Translations under genes and position numbers: made by a program
NCBI GenBank assembly: GCA_004764695.1
Contig: SMSO01000031.1
Coordinates: 4,263,048 to 4,327,047, forward strand
Source: Schizochytrium sp. TIO01
Lineage: Eukaryota; Sar; Bigyra; Thraustochytrida; Thraustochytriidae
DNA length: 64,000 nt
Direction of reading: 5' to 3'
Part shown: piece by piece, positions 36,590-49,947 of the stretch
How positions within the stretch are numbered: position 1 is the stretch's first letter
How the letters are laid out: each line of letters starts with the position of its first letter
The notes under the pieces: generated by a model
The model's input: only the letters and a program-made list of their open reading frames with translations
What the model was told of the DNA's origin: nothing
Database searches by the model: none

Positions 36590-36826
36590 ATGGATGGGGA
36601 TAGCCACGAGGTGAGGAAGGACGAGGAAATGGAAATGCTGAGTGTAGATGTAAACGAGACCTGGTTTTGGACAGACCGGTCAATAGGCTATCGACAGCGC
36701 GCAGACGAGAACAAAAGCCTAGCGAGACAGCTGCGATATGAGGTCTGTCCCAATCAATGCTGCCGTGAGTGCAACTCCAGGCAAGGAAAACTAGGTGGCT
36801 CCTCCCTGGCTTCAATAAACAATTGA
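36590..36826 (+). CDS. Possible small protein or first exon (78 codons), acidic
   Basis: An ATG frame divergent from the GKGA-repeat gene codes for an acidic, coding-like start (MDGDSHEVRKDEEMEMLSVD) with well-spread Trp, Arg and Cys. A GTGAGT donor-like site at 36765 would cut it after 58 codons. I cannot name a family. Length alone is compatible with chance. Confidence 0.2.
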   Translation: MDGDSHEVRKDEEMEMLSVDVNETWFWTDRSIGYRQRADENKSLARQLRYEVCPNQCCRECNSRQGKLGGSSLASINN

Positions 36827-38645
36827 ATATATGTATCAATGTCCCGTTCTCCGCACGGGCTGCTGATTCTACTACTGACGATTGTTTGATTGTTTGTTTG
36901 TATGATATACCGTGCTCCTTTGACGTTCTTTCCTCAGTCAAAGCGGATTGACTACGATTGCGTGCTGAGAGTGAGCGATCGGCCCCAGAGACAGAGGAGC
37001 CTAGTTAGATTATGGCTGATTGAGGGTTTGCTGGTACACTGATCCAATATTGAGCGAGTGAGGAAGTGCCGCTTTCGATTAATTGCTTGCTTGCTCGCAC
37101 TGTGTCTCTCTTTCTTTGCACTGTAATAATATAATAAGCCCTTTCCTTGCCAATTATTTGCTCTGGAAAGAGAGAGATAGGCAGCAGTAGAAAGGAAAGG
37201 AAAGGAAAAAAGAAAAAGAAAAAGGGAAGAAAAGGGAAAAAAGAGAAAAGTAACCCGGAGAAGGAACGAAAACAGGACGAAGGAACAAACAAACAAATAA
37301 ACAATCAAAGAAGAGAAAGAAATCAGAACAGCACCAGCAGCGGTAATAGTAAACAACAAGCAGAGGCTCTCGATGAATCAACAAATCAATCAATCAATCA
37401 ATCAGCCGGCCAGATCGACCCAGCCAACTCGCCAGCCTAGGATCCACGGTCCACGGACGAGAAGAGGCGCGTATGCTGTCTACCTGCGAATTCTGGTCTT
37501 CGTAGCTGTAGAGATGGGGGATAAATAAGCAGAAGACTTGCTGAGCTGCTGCGGCTGCTTTTGCTTATATATTGCTTTTCTATTCCCTTTGTTGACGTGC
37601 CGAGGCAAAAGGTCAGACTCCGCCAAATACTGCTCACAGATTCCGTGTGAAGGATCAGTAAACCTCCTCGATCCCCCAGGCCTCTACACCTGTCCTGTAG
37701 GCTCGCCTGAAGCTGATTGGACGGCCTTGACGTTGCTGTTGCTTTAGCTGAAGAGGGATGAGGATGCTTTGTTTTTGAAAACTTGAAAACGCCACGATGC
37801 GAATGGCGAACGAAGTTCAATCCTCCCCCGAAGAGCCTCGAGAGTCGCTTGAATAGACAGCAGAGGGCCAGGCCGCGCCCTGTCTCCCAATCCAGTCCTG
37901 GTCCACGTAAAATCAATGATAATCTAGCCTCGTAGCCAGCCGCGGAGCTTGCGAGCTAGCTAGCTGCAGCTACGGCGAGCGCCAAGTTGCGGTTTTGGTT
38001 CGTGGCGTTGAATGAGTACTAAACATAAAAGAATAAGCACCAAGTTGTACTATTGCTAATGCGAACGAATGAATGAATGATTGAATGAATGAATGAATGA
38101 ATAAAAACGAGTGAATTCTAACTACACTACCATAGTGCTATATGGTGGTAGTATGGGTGTTAGCATTGCTTACTCAACTTTGCGAGCGATGATGTTTTGA
38201 AGAACATCAACATTGAGGGAAGTTGCTATTATTGTCACGATCGCTTTTCTATTTACTTCATTTTTATTTTTTTTAAAACAACTTTAAAAATAACTTCTTA
38301 CTGCAGAACAAAGGCAGCCTTTCAACAAAGTTGTATTAAACAATTTTTATAAGATTGTTTCTTCAAAGAAAAGGGAAAAAAGTGAATGAAGTAAAGTAAG
38401 AAAGAGAGTATACCAGATCGAGTAGCAATCGTAGTAATCGCCGTGGGAGTGAACGAATTTGAAAGTGAAGAAGGGACTATTTGGTACGTATTTAAAAGCA
38501 CAAAGAGTAATGAAAATGAAAATGAAAATGAAAACGAAAGAGAGACTACTGCTAGCTGCGCATCTAGCCAGATAACTATAAGTAATTTCAAATGCGACCC
38601 ATCATACTCCTCTCTTTCCTTCCTTCATTCATTCATTCATTCTCT

Positions 38646-38676
<31 letters not shown>

Positions 38677-38764
38677 ATTTTCCCTTCTGCTATGAAATGT
38701 TTATTCTTCTCTCGCATACATACATACATACGTACATACACATACTAAATATACGCGTATACGT

Positions 38765-38807
<43 letters not shown>

Positions 38808-38808
38808 G
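38765..38808. repeat. (ACAG)n microsatellite, 11 copies
   Basis: Forty-four bases of perfect repeat. Confidence 0.97.
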
Positions 38809-39915
38809 CTGTCCTTCGAGGAGCTAGCGAGTTTAGCTTCCAGCAGGTTGGATGAGACGAGCGCTATGCACGGCGAGGAGGCGGCTCATAGCCACTCGAG
38901 GCCGTGCAGGCAGAGGGGAAGTAGTGTTAGTCTCGTTGTACGAAGCGCTCGAAGTGCAAGGCCTCCTGAGAAGGAAGGACGCGTGAGGCAAGAGAGCTCG
39001 AGGAAAAAATGAAAGAAATGTCAAGACCAAAAAAAAAAGTAAGACGTAGCTTCATTTTAATATAAAAAATAAAATCATTCTAAGCTCCATTCGGAATCTG
39101 AATAATTATATTAATAATCATAAAAGTATAAAAAATAAATAAATGAAAGAATTTGGGGATAGGGAAGGAGACGCACTTTCTCCTTTCCTTTCTCTTGCAT
39201 GACTAAGAAACGAAGGAAAAACAAGAAAAAAGATAAAGAATGTGTTAAAAGGTATAAAGAAATCAGGCCTGCTACAGAGGCACTTACTTATCTACCGATT
39301 ATTCTTTCTTTCTTTTACCCTTTCATATGAGAGTGTCTTTGTTTGGCCTACATTTGAGACCGGTGAATGCTTTTGCTTCTTCAGATATAGCCCCCAAGAG
39401 GCAGGAAAGCAACGCAACTCAAGGCCAAGCCTTGCCCTTCCCTTTTCTCCCTTGCGTTGCTCCCTCGCAGGCCTACGATAGCTTGAATGAAAGGATGAGA
39501 GGGTGAGGTGATTGGATAGATTGCAAACAAACCTTTTACTTCAACAAACTATTTTAATCAAAAGTAAACAAAACAAAACAAACAATCGAAAACAATCGAA
39601 ACAAAGGAGAGGACACACCTCATCAGTTTGGGAAAGGAGGCATCTGTCCTCGTGGTCTTATTCAATGGCGCTTGGGATTGTCTTGGATTTCCAAGGCACT
39701 GTACCTTTTATCGCTGCGGCTGCGGCTCAGGCAGGTTGGATATGGGTGGCCGGTTCCAGAGAAGAGGTTTTCCAGGGCGTAGGCCTGAGGATCTGCGCTG
39801 CCTGTAACGGAGGTCGATCTTGGTTTTCGTGCGCTGACGAAAGAAGGTTGTAGTTATTTTCGCCTGTTTCCCAAGATAGAAGGTACCTAGGTAGGCGGTT
39901 AACTAGTCCCTTTCA

Positions 39916-39949
39916 ATCATTCATTCATTCATTCATTCATTCATTCATT
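39916..39949. repeat. (ATTC)n microsatellite
   Basis: About eight perfect units seen directly. Confidence 0.95.
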
Positions 39950-42683
39950 TTCTCTTTCCTTCTCTGAAAGAGTTTTGTTGTTGGCTCTATGGAATAATTA
40001 ATCTAGTGTTTGAGTTGGTACCTAGGTAGGTCTAATCATAATAGGGGTTAGTGAGCTTTCCTCCTTCGAGTGACTGATTTGAGTATTTCATAGATGAACA
40101 GGAAAGGGGAATCAAACGAAGCAAATTGAGGAAAAGAGAGAAAAGGAGGAAGAGAGAAAGAGAAAGAGGGAGAGAGAGATAGAGAGATAGTGAGGGAGGG
40201 AGGGAGCGAGAGACGGGGGAGAGGGAGACAGAGAGATACAGAGATAGATAGAGAGAGGAAGAGTCGGTGCTTAGAGAAAAGAGCTTCTCCCGTCTCCTCC
40301 TTCGCAAGAATTTCTCTTTAGAGCAAATAACTTTAGCTGGCGTTCCCTTTTCTCTTTCTTTACCGAAGTAAGAAAAATAAAATAAAAATTTTTAGAAGCG
40401 ATTCTAATGTCAAAAGCTCCCGCCCGATCGGTTATGATATCCTGTGCGAGGCCCTGAAAGAGCGAACAAGGTGCATTTTGTGGGGCCAGACGCTCGCAAG
40501 AACGTCAATTTGGCCTCTCTGCAGGTTGGCTATTGAGAAGCTCGCCAGGTAAAGAGGGGCAAAATTGAGCAACAAATAAGTATGGCGCTGTGATATCGAA
40601 GGAATTGAAAGAAAGAGTCAGCGAGGAAAACAACAAAAAAAAGGCATGAAGAAAACACTCTTTTCAGATGAAAATAAAATAAAATATAAACATTAAAATA
40701 TACTTTTACGTGTCATAGCACAAAAAATAGTTCCTTGTTAAATACTGGAAGCACTTTATTTATTTATTGTTTATCTTCATTTTCAATCAAGAACATCAAT
40801 ATAAATTAACAAAAGTAAAAACCAAAAATGTTCTTCTCTTTCTTTCAAGATCGCAATTCCCAAGCTGCATCCCGCCTGCCTCCAGTCTCGATCAGCCGTT
40901 TTTTGCGAGCTCCTAGAGGCATCTGAGTGACTTCCTCGGGTCTGACCAGCTCTTCGGGCCCCATTTCCCCACCAAGACGCACGCAGGCAGATGTACGTTT
41001 TACACGTGTAAAAAAGGTTATATTTTCTCTATTTTTTACACGTTCAGGAGAAAACAGAGAGAAAGAGAGAAAGAAAGAAAGAAAGAAAGAAAGCGCCTGT
41101 GTTTTCCGCCCCGCATATACAAGTTGCCAAGTCTCGTGCAATTCTGGTGAGCTCTGCTGTGGCCACATTAGTCGATCGCGAGAAAGGAGTTAGCGGCCCA
41201 TCAGGCTCTGTACATCCTTTTCCGTTGCTCTTGGCCCGGCGACTAACCTCCTTTGCCGTGGGTATGTATGTTCTGTCTGTATGTATGTATATTCAGGTGC
41301 TTTCATTCTCCAAAGATCGAATGAGCTGCCTGCCATACATACTCCACACTCTGCAGTTGTTTGACTCGAGCGATTGATGTCTAATCATGTGCCTTGGTTC
41401 ACCAGAATCACAGGACTTCAGACCTCACACGAGCTTTCATCTTTGCCAGTTGACAGCGGCTGTTTCTGTGGGCGCTTTGAATACGCACGTGTCGTCGCCT
41501 GGCGAGGCAGACAGACCAGACACCTCTTGGGTTTGGTTTTGTGCGATACATGTCCGAACTTGGTTAGTATTAGTCAATCAGTTATGCCGAGTGGCGCGTG
41601 GACAATGAGCAATCGCTGGCTCGATGATGAGCATTTGCCTAGCCGTGAGGCATCTCCAGCCTGGTCAGCCTGGTCTCTTTTGATAACAACTGCGTCATTA
41701 TAGCTAGATTTCTTGCGTGGGCTAGCTTCACCGACGCTGGAAAAGTGCTCCGGGTCTGCTGCTTGCTTGCTTGCTTCATGTTCATGCATGTTTGCACGAA
41801 GAGCTGTCTTTTATGGAATGGTGCGTGGAGAGAACCTCGTTGTCTAGCTTGTCCATCTCGACGCGTGGGGCTGCACCATTTGCAGTGATGCATTGGCCTT
41901 TTGATCCATCGTTAGATTGATTGACCTACCGACTGGTTGTTAGAGAGTTGTGACTGAGAGACTCGACCCATTCGTAGATTGTTCCATTCCTCATTCCTTC
42001 TGTTAATGCTTGCTTGCTTGCTTGCTTGCTTACTGGCTGCAGGAATGACCTCTCCCAAGAACCGCAAGTTCAACTTACTCGGGTACCTGGACAAGCCGCG
42101 AGACAGCAATGCCAAAGCGAGGCTTGCCTGCCTGGTTGTTCGGCTGCTACTACAGCGAGGAAAGCACAGTCCCATCTACAGCCTGACTGAGCAGATAGAT
42201 AGATGCATGCATAGGAAAGGGAGCTACACTCAGTCCTTCGTTCTCCTTGGATAGACCAATCTGCGCAAGTCAAGATGCAACAGTGCTAGCGTTACCGCTA
42301 CCGTGCTACTACCGCTCGCTTCGTAGCATGCTCCTCTAAAGGTATGGATAGCTGCGGACCCGTCTCACGTTTTGCAATTTCTTCGACTACTCTCGAGGAA
42401 ACAATCAGTTTACTTCCCTTAAGCGGAGGGGCCCACTCGATATTGTTTGCTTTTAGTCTGTTTTTCTTCTTTGTTTTTCTTCTTCTGAAATTAACAGGTT
42501 TCCATTTAACTTTGTTTTATTTTCTTCTTCTTAAAATCACGTAATCGCCAGAAAAATGCAATAGTGTACCTTCTTGCACTGTTATAAATTGTAAAGAAGC
42601 CTATAGATAACCTATAGATAACAATGCAATTGTAGTAATAACTAATAATAAAAGTGTGCAGAAGGCAGAAGGTAAGAAGGCGG

Positions 42684-42770
42684 ATAGCTAGCTAGCTAGC
42701 TGATACTTAGTTAGTTAGTTAGTTAGTGGGTTAGTGGGTTAGTGGGTTAGCTAGCTAGCTAGCTAGGTTA
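42684..42770. repeat. Compound TAGC / TTAG / GGGTTAGT tandem tract
   Basis: TAGC units, then TTAG units, then three GGGTTAG(T) units, then TAGC again. The central GGGTTAGT run resembles interstitial telomere-like sequence but is embedded in arrays one base away from it. Confidence 0.9.
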
Positions 42771-45700
42771 GTAATACTGCTTACGCTGCAAAAGCAAGTT
42801 TGACTTCGAAGGGTGCGAAGAAAAGAACCGTCTCGTTGGCCTCCACGGACCGTCTTCTGCGCGCAATTCGCTCCGGTAAAGCGGAGCATCGTGCGAGTTG
42901 GGCGGAGAAAGCCCGTTTGAGCCCATGCGGAACCGGAGGTCTCAGTTCTCGCACGCGTAGACCTGGCCGATCGCCACGGTGGCTTTATGGCGCTTTTGCT
43001 TGCGAGTGGCGATACCCCTGCTCGCAATATTTTGGAAAGCGCGAAGTGAGATCGTTGGAATTCCATAAAACACAAATTTTTATTTTATTAAAAAAGAGGA
43101 TGCTGTAGGTAGGTAGGCGCCTATAGGTACCCAGTAAGGCAGAAGGGGAAGAAGAAGATGTACCACGGTCATCGCTTCGAAGCAAGGTGAACAGATACGC
43201 AGGCGCGAAGACAAATTCGAGAACCCACCACGGCAAAGAGAGTCCACGAATCCTCGAAATGGCCGCTGGAGATCTTTCTAATGAGCGCCACCTGCTATGA
43301 AGGAGGAGACAGCCGTTGCGTGGGCTTAAGGCAGAGCAACGGAGCTGCGATTGACCAATGAGCAGCATTCTGTTTATTTTTGTTGATCATAATAATAATA
43401 AATGAATGAAAAAAGCCACAAGAAAAAGAAGAAAGGAGGCGGAGAAAGGAAAACAAAAGAAGAAGAGAGGAAAAGAGAGGAAAAGAGAGGGAGGGTGCTA
43501 CGAGGAGGTTACAATAAATAAAAGAAACTAGGCAATTAATCAATTGAGTCAATCAATCAGTCAATCACTCATGCATTTATTGATTTCGTTCAATCAGTCC
43601 ATATATCAATCGGTCAAGCGAGGGAGCGAGCAATTATTTGGGCTCAAACGAGGCGCTGGTTCGCCTCAAGCGATCAGACGGTGCGCCGCAGCTCTCTGAA
43701 CTGACGATATGCGAGAGTGAGCACATCCATCTTCTGCTGATGGATTGTTCGCAAAAGAATGTAACCCAATATGGTACCGGCGATGGCAACTGAAGTTCGA
43801 CCACAGACTATCTCTTCTATGTCCGTGGCAGGGAAACGGTGAAAATCATGAAGAATAAATTCATTCAAAGAGAGAAAGAATCAAGACGGGCAGAAACAAT
43901 TTATTAACGCCGTTGTCATTGATGCATCGTTGAGGTATAATATAAAAGGTTGGCGGAGCTGCCTTCAACCAGTATGTATGTAAGTAAGAGGGTGAGGAAA
44001 CGTTCGTGCAACAACAGGAATGCTTGTGGGGCGAACTTGTGAGACATTATAGTTCATTTACCTTCGCAATCCTTTTCCATGGTGAAAAGCTTGGCTCGGT
44101 AGAAGGTTGACTACTGAGCTGATAAAGATAGAAACTCCCAGTTGTTCTCATCTTAATACTGTTTTTTGAAATAAACATGTACACTCGTTTCCACATATTT
44201 TAACTTTATTAGAAAAAATGTATTACAAAGGCCTATTGCACATTCTTTCTCATGTTTTTCGACTTATATATATATATACTAAAAAAAGAAGTGAAACAAA
44301 TAAATCAAATAGATTCAAAAATGTTTTCGATTTCGATTTCAAAAAATAAACAAACGAAAATGAAAAGAGGTGTCGCCTCATGGATCTGCTTTCAGTTGCA
44401 AAAACCTACGGTAGCTTTTCCCATAGGCAGGTGCTAATCCAAGGTCAGACTTGATGTGTTCCTACGTACCTTGAGCTGATGAAATGAAGAATTGAATTCT
44501 TCGAGTTCATCGTCCATCGAGATAGATCTCTAATTCCAGCGAATGAAGCCGCGAAGACGGACCCCGGCCCAGGTCCTCTGAAGAACCAGCCGAGTGCTGA
44601 CGACGGCCTCGCGATCTCGCGCCCGGGTAGGTGGGCAAGCGAGCAGACGGACAGAACCAAGACAGGCAGCGCCGTCGCAGGCACGGAGCTTCGGTGGAGG
44701 CGCTCTCCTTGAGCCCCTCGAAACTGGAAGCCGCGAGCACGCACGTTTGCAGCTTTTAGGCGCCCTTATCAATCCCTGACGGTGGTACAATCGATCAATC
44801 AATCAATCAATTGATCAATCAATCAATAAATGGAGAAATAAACAAACAAATTAAAACAGGCAGAGGTGGGCGTCAACGTGAAGGTGCCGGCGACGGCGAA
44901 GTTGTTTATCGCATGCACGAGCAAACGAGCTTGGACCATCGTGCGTGGAGCTCTTGAATGCATATATATATATGGATGGAAACATGCATCCATATGCATG
45001 GCTACTGGCGGCGTGCTCGGATGCTCGCGTGTCTTTGAAGCCACAGAACAACCTAGGGCACATGTCATCCTCCCGCTACTCCGATTGATTTGGACAGAGG
45101 AACGAACTGAGATTGCCAGGACCTCCCAAGTATCGCAAATAGTGCTCGGAATCATCACATGAGCAGTTCTGCTGCAGCGGAGGGAAACCTCCCTCACGAA
45201 GAAACGAGGCAGGCACCAGAAGGCGAGGGAGCTGCAGATAGCTAGACTCGCCTTGCAGCGCCAGGTCTTCGCGTTCTGAGCAGAACTTTTTGACTCCTTG
45301 CTTCGCTTCGACAGGCGGAGGACAGGACGTGGCACGGATACGGGCTCGTCGTCGCACTAGGCATACGCACTATACTATGCACTATACACGCACGCATGCG
45401 AGTTGACGACGGCCTCTGGCGACGACGGCGATGAGAGACGGCCGTCGTGACCGTCGTGGGAGGGAGTAGAGCCCGCGGCAAAGTAGAACCAGAATCAGGC
45501 CACGCAGAGCCAAGTTCTTCACTTGTTCTTGCTTGCGCTGTCTATCGAGCCACTCGCTCCCTCTGACGTTCTTTCTTTCTTTCCTTCTTTCTTTCGAGGG
45601 AAACTAACTAACTAACTAACATTCTTAATTATTGCGCAAAAGGAAGTCTATCCCCGATTTCCTCAAGGAGAAGGATAAAAAAAAAAAACTAAAAAAAACT

Positions 45701-45985
45701 AATGAAATGAAACTTAAAAAAAACTAAAAGGGGGCAAATAGCTTTCTCCTATGTTCGTCAAACCTTTTCATTTAACCATGAGAAAAAGATGCATGCAAGA
45801 ACCGTAGGTAAGGAAAAGGTACCCACTAGGCTAGCTAGGTACAATAGCAAAAGATGAGAGAGAAGAAAAGGGCTGATCTTTGAATTCTGAAGCCGGTGTT
45901 TCGACTCAGCTTGACTCGACTCGACGCAGTTCAAGGTACCCAAGCCTAAAGGAGATCCAGGGATCCATCCATCCATCCCTCCAAC

Positions 45986-46016
<31 letters not shown>

Positions 46017-46794
46017 AAGCAGGGACGATTGAAGCCAGGTTCCTCAGTCAGAACGCTGCTATTCTCACGCGGCTGCTCCTGCAGTTCATAATTATCTGCT
46101 GCTGATTTCTTTTCTTCGAATTAATGAATTAAAGTTCATTGATGATTTTATAGTTTTTAGTTATTTTTTCTCCTCATACATACATATCTTACCTTTCTCC
46201 TCAACAAACAACACGTCTTTTCCTCCACCTAATGCCCCGCTCTACCCTTTAACCTACGACTCACGTCTCTACGCTCACCGCAGCCGGGTGCTAGGACCCA
46301 CTATCCCCAGCTATGTTAGAAGGACCCGCGAACTCGGAACTCTGTAGAACTAGCCACAGAACTGGCCTCACGGCAGGGGACTTATTCACAGCGTCCATGG
46401 ATGCTTCGGCTTGGGAGTCTCAGAGTTAATAATTAGTGCCTAGCTAGTAGCTGGCTTGATAGCTAGCTAGCAGTACTCCAAAGAAGTAGTTTACAGGGCG
46501 ACATTTAGACTTGTAAACAGAGAGATGGAGTCTGAAGAAGAGACGTAAGCCTTCGTCTGGTTTCTTTCCATTCCTCTGGGGAGATAGATAGAGAGGTCGG
46601 TAGGTGGATAGATGGGTGTCGTCTCATGTAGTTTACCTACGAGCGTGTTCTTTTCATTGTTTCCAAGGTCTGAAGGGAAGAGAACTAATCACAACTAATT
46701 GACGCGCTCATTCAGCGCTATAGTGCGAGAAAAAGTGGGTCTCCCTGTCCTGTGTCTGTCTAATTGGGCGAATGCATAATTGGATGAAAATAAA

Positions 46795-46830
<36 letters not shown>

Positions 46831-48749
46831 GGAAGGAAGGAAGGAAGGATTGACTTAATGACAGAAAGAATAGCAAAGCTGTCCGAAACTTGGCTGAGTT
46901 CTACGTGGGAGAAGAAGAAGAAGAAAAAGAAGAAGAAGATGAGTCGGTAGGAGAACCCGCGCCGCGTTCGCACGAGGTCCCTGATTGGGCCCAGTCTATT
47001 CGTATTCGGACTCAGGGCTGTGCGAATTACTGAGTAGGTAGGTTAGGTATCCATGTTGCGGGGTCTCTTCAGCCAGCACTGCTTCAAAAGATGAAGCTGT
47101 TCACTGGGTATGGTGAGAAGAGAAAGGCGGCCTTTTAGACACAACAGCAGAACTGGAGCTTGAGAATACTTTCACGTATCTAATTAGTCCTAGTCCTCTT
47201 CCGCGCTTCTCTTGTTCCCTAAAGTTGTTCGTCCATTTTTTTATTTAGGTACCTACATAGGTAAACAAAGTATTTTTTTGTTTTTTTAAAGGAAGAAATC
47301 AAATTCAGATACTTGAGCTTGTACTCGTACCCTTTCACTTTTGAAAGGGCGAGTAGGCGTAGTAGATGCCTAGGGTCTGATAGACCGCGCACGAAGACAC
47401 GGGGAGCGAATGGATGGGCGCTCGGGACCGGAGAAGCGGGCAGGCAAAGGTAATTGAAGGGATCGTCAGAGGAAAGCCTCGGCTTGAGAGAAGCTAGAGA
47501 CGAAAGCCATAGCTGGCGCAAGTGGTGCGGGTGTCCATCTCTCGCCAGCTTGAGAAAATCAGATCTCCACTGAGCTACATTCTCAATTTTCTCATTAACT
47601 TAGACCGCGTTTTTTTTTCTCTCTCTCCTTTTTTTTTCCTATAAATATTTTCAATAGATAAAACAGCACACCAGCAGCATTAGTCAACCTTAATTATTAA
47701 CTTTGAACTTTTTAAAATTGAATTTTAATAATAATTTTTAAGAACAATCGTCAAAAAAAAAAAATGTTTTTTCTTTCGTTCTTTCTTCAAATCCCTTTAG
47801 CCCATCACCCGCAACAAGTTCTTTACTTTGCTGCGTTGATACAGCTTTGTCTTTATGAAATGCGCACACTTGGAGGCGTGTCTTGACGCAGTTCTCTGCA
47901 AAACCTTCCAATGCATGCAAAAGCAACAGGGATTGAAACTCGAATTAGAAAAAGCGGGAGGAGGCTGCTGAAAGAAGATGAAGAGTCAAAGCTGAATGCT
48001 TTTCGGGCTCCCCGAGTGAAAGATTTCACGGATCACCGAGCAGGACTGTGGGGCGTTATTGAATATACCTTACGATTGATTCACGATCCACGATGGTTGA
48101 TTCACTCATGAAATGTGAAGGAGGACTAGCCGACACAACGACAGCCTTTACTAGCACTGATTCTGTTGGTCATGGATGCATCATGGGTTAATAACTGAGC
48201 CTCCTTCTTAAGTTTATTTTCCTCCTTTCTTTAATTCTTTCCAACTTTGCCCGCACTTCCTTTCCATTTTTTTGTTTTCTTGTTTTTTTTGCTGCTCACC
48301 GTCTCTCAATAGTACGGAGCTTCTTTCAGAAGAGGAGAAGAAGAGCTTCTCGTTGTTTCTTTGTGAGCCTCCAATTGGGCACGCGCTTACTAATGACAGT
48401 CCCAGCAACTCTAACAACTCTCTGCACCTTCGTCTCGTGTCTGTCTGTCTGGTTTTGCAGATTGGTGTATGGCGCAGAGGCTTATATTCCTTTTTCACAT
48501 TTGCGTTTGTTTTTACTTTCTCACAATTTATAGACTACAAATGATGAAAACTTGGTTTGGAAAATGAATGTCCTCTCGTGTGAATCAAAGTTCCATAAGT
48601 TCAACTTGCTGCTATTATTACTATTATTATTATTATAGCTTGTATTACTTTATTACTTTATTTGTTATGTTCTTTGAATTTTTTCGTTTTTAGTTTTTAA
48701 TTAGATTATTTAAAAAAATGTTCTCCATTTGTTTTCAATTGAAGAACTA
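42771..48749. other. Second gene desert, second part
   Basis: No supported gene. AT-rich islands occur at 44160-44350, 45640-45740, 46095-46180, 47585-47780 and 48600-48740. Repeats include a GGAAAAGAGA tract (43465-43490), AATC/GATC repeats (44790-44828), CCAG (45988-46016) and the GATT-GGAA tract at 46796-46848. Confidence 0.5.
46796..46848. repeat. (GATT)n-(GGAA)n compound microsatellite
   Basis: About eight GATT units switch directly to about five GGAA units. Confidence 0.95.
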
Positions 48750-48817
48750 AATGGACTTTTCAACAAGAGGTACTACAGACAGATGGGAAGTCGATCAGAG
48801 CAAACAACACCACATAA

Positions 48818-49180
48818 ATGATGCTGCAGCAAATTTACTTACGGTTGTTCGACGACGATGTGCGTGCGACCCCAAGGGTCGAGCACAATGGTCGCAAATA
48901 TCGCAGCTACAACATACAATCAGATTGTCAACTTGAAGTGGCCGAAGCTTACAAGTTGTTTATTGGAAGGCATGACCAGTACCCAGATGAGAAAGAATCA
49001 GCAACAGAAACACTACAGTCATTGGTTTTGCAAAGAAATTGGCAAAAGCAACCTTCGCAATCAAATGCATGTTCCCCCCTCCATAACAAATATGCTCATG
49101 AAAGCGTTATGATGCAGTCCATACCCATACCTTTGTTTGGCTCTAACATGGCGCACTGGCGCGTTACAATTTTTTTTTAG
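48818..49180 (+). CDS. Possible hypothetical protein, 120 codons
   Basis: The frame begins with two ATGs and has a balanced, protein-like composition (RVEHNGRKYRSYNIQSDCQL then EVAEAYKLFIGRHDQYPDEK). Two other frames over the same bases are also open for over 60 codons. It has no recognisable domain. It follows an AT-rich island (48600-48740) that could be a promoter. Confidence 0.22.
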   Translation: MMLQQIYLRLFDDDVRATPRVEHNGRKYRSYNIQSDCQLEVAEAYKLFIGRHDQYPDEKESATETLQSLVLQRNWQKQPSQSNACSPLHNKYAHESVMMQSIPIPLFGSNMAHWRVTIFF

Positions 49181-49599
49181 GCCTTGGCAAGTACGAACTT
49201 GTTCGGCCAAAGTCTTTGGGCAAACTCGTGACAGCTCAGCACTGCTAACGTCGCACTCTAAGAGCAGTAGCCGCAGAAACGTATTTCACACATTACACAC
49301 GCAAAAGGCAGAAACAAAAGTGCCTACTCTGTCCTCGGTATTCAACTTGCTGGAAAAAGAAATGCCTATTATTAGGTATTAGTTGTCGTTTTGAGAAGGG
49401 TTCTTTGGTTGCGAGAAGGTCGCTCTATTAATTCTACACCTACCACCTACGTACCCACGAAAACCAGCATTTATCTCGCTCGTTCTGTTTTTGGAGTATT
49501 GATTGCAATGTTGAGATTGTTCCCTTGCATGCCATGATCACTACTTCATTAAATGCGACATCAACCGAAGTTTTGTTTGTAGATCCCAGCTTCCATTAA

Positions 49600-49947
49600 T
49601 CACTTCAAGGAGGTCTTCAAACATAGAGAGTGAGCGCACTCAACCCTGAAGCAGTTCACAAAACACATTACTTCAGCTATGTCGTCAATTAGCCAACCGG
49701 AGTTATCACTGGATAGCATGAAAACCTCTCTTTCATAAAAGGAAAGCACTGCTCCACAATATAGTGTTCGCACTGAATCTTCACGCCACAGTGAGCGCAG
49801 TAGCAAAGATGGTGTGAGTGAGCGTCGAAGAACAAGAAAATAGATTTGCAAGTTCTTCGTGCCTGTCTGGATGATTAACCTAGTTCGGAGACCCTTCGCA
49901 CCACTATCAGTTCCTAGTGGAAACGCAGGTGCTTCAACATAACTCAT
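49600..49947 (-). pseudogene. Protein-like frame, possibly a relic of a dispersed family (115 codons)
   Basis: The frame starts at a real ATG. Its middle (LRTRLIIQ..., then FLVLRRSLT...LLLRSLWREDS) can be lined up loosely with the frame at 60550-61077 (QRTRLHLS..., LQVLRHAV...RKRGLRSEET), and the ends are EVFMLSSDN versus EVSFVWDDC. The match is by eye, weak and unscored. Confidence 0.2.

Larger units (their letters stand above)
36827..42683. other. Second gene desert, first part: microsatellite-rich with AT-rich islands
   Basis: No supported gene. It includes GGAAA-type purine tracts (37180-37260), (GAAT)n (38064-38102), an AT-rich island (38240-38350), CT/ATTC repeats (38610-38675), (ACAG)n (38765-38808), AT-rich islands (39020-39150 and 40640-40830), (ATTC)n (39916-39949), GA-rich sequence (40130-40260), (GAAA)n (41061-41092), (CTTG)n (42005-42030) and a T/A-rich island (42455-42660). 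Confidence 0.5.
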
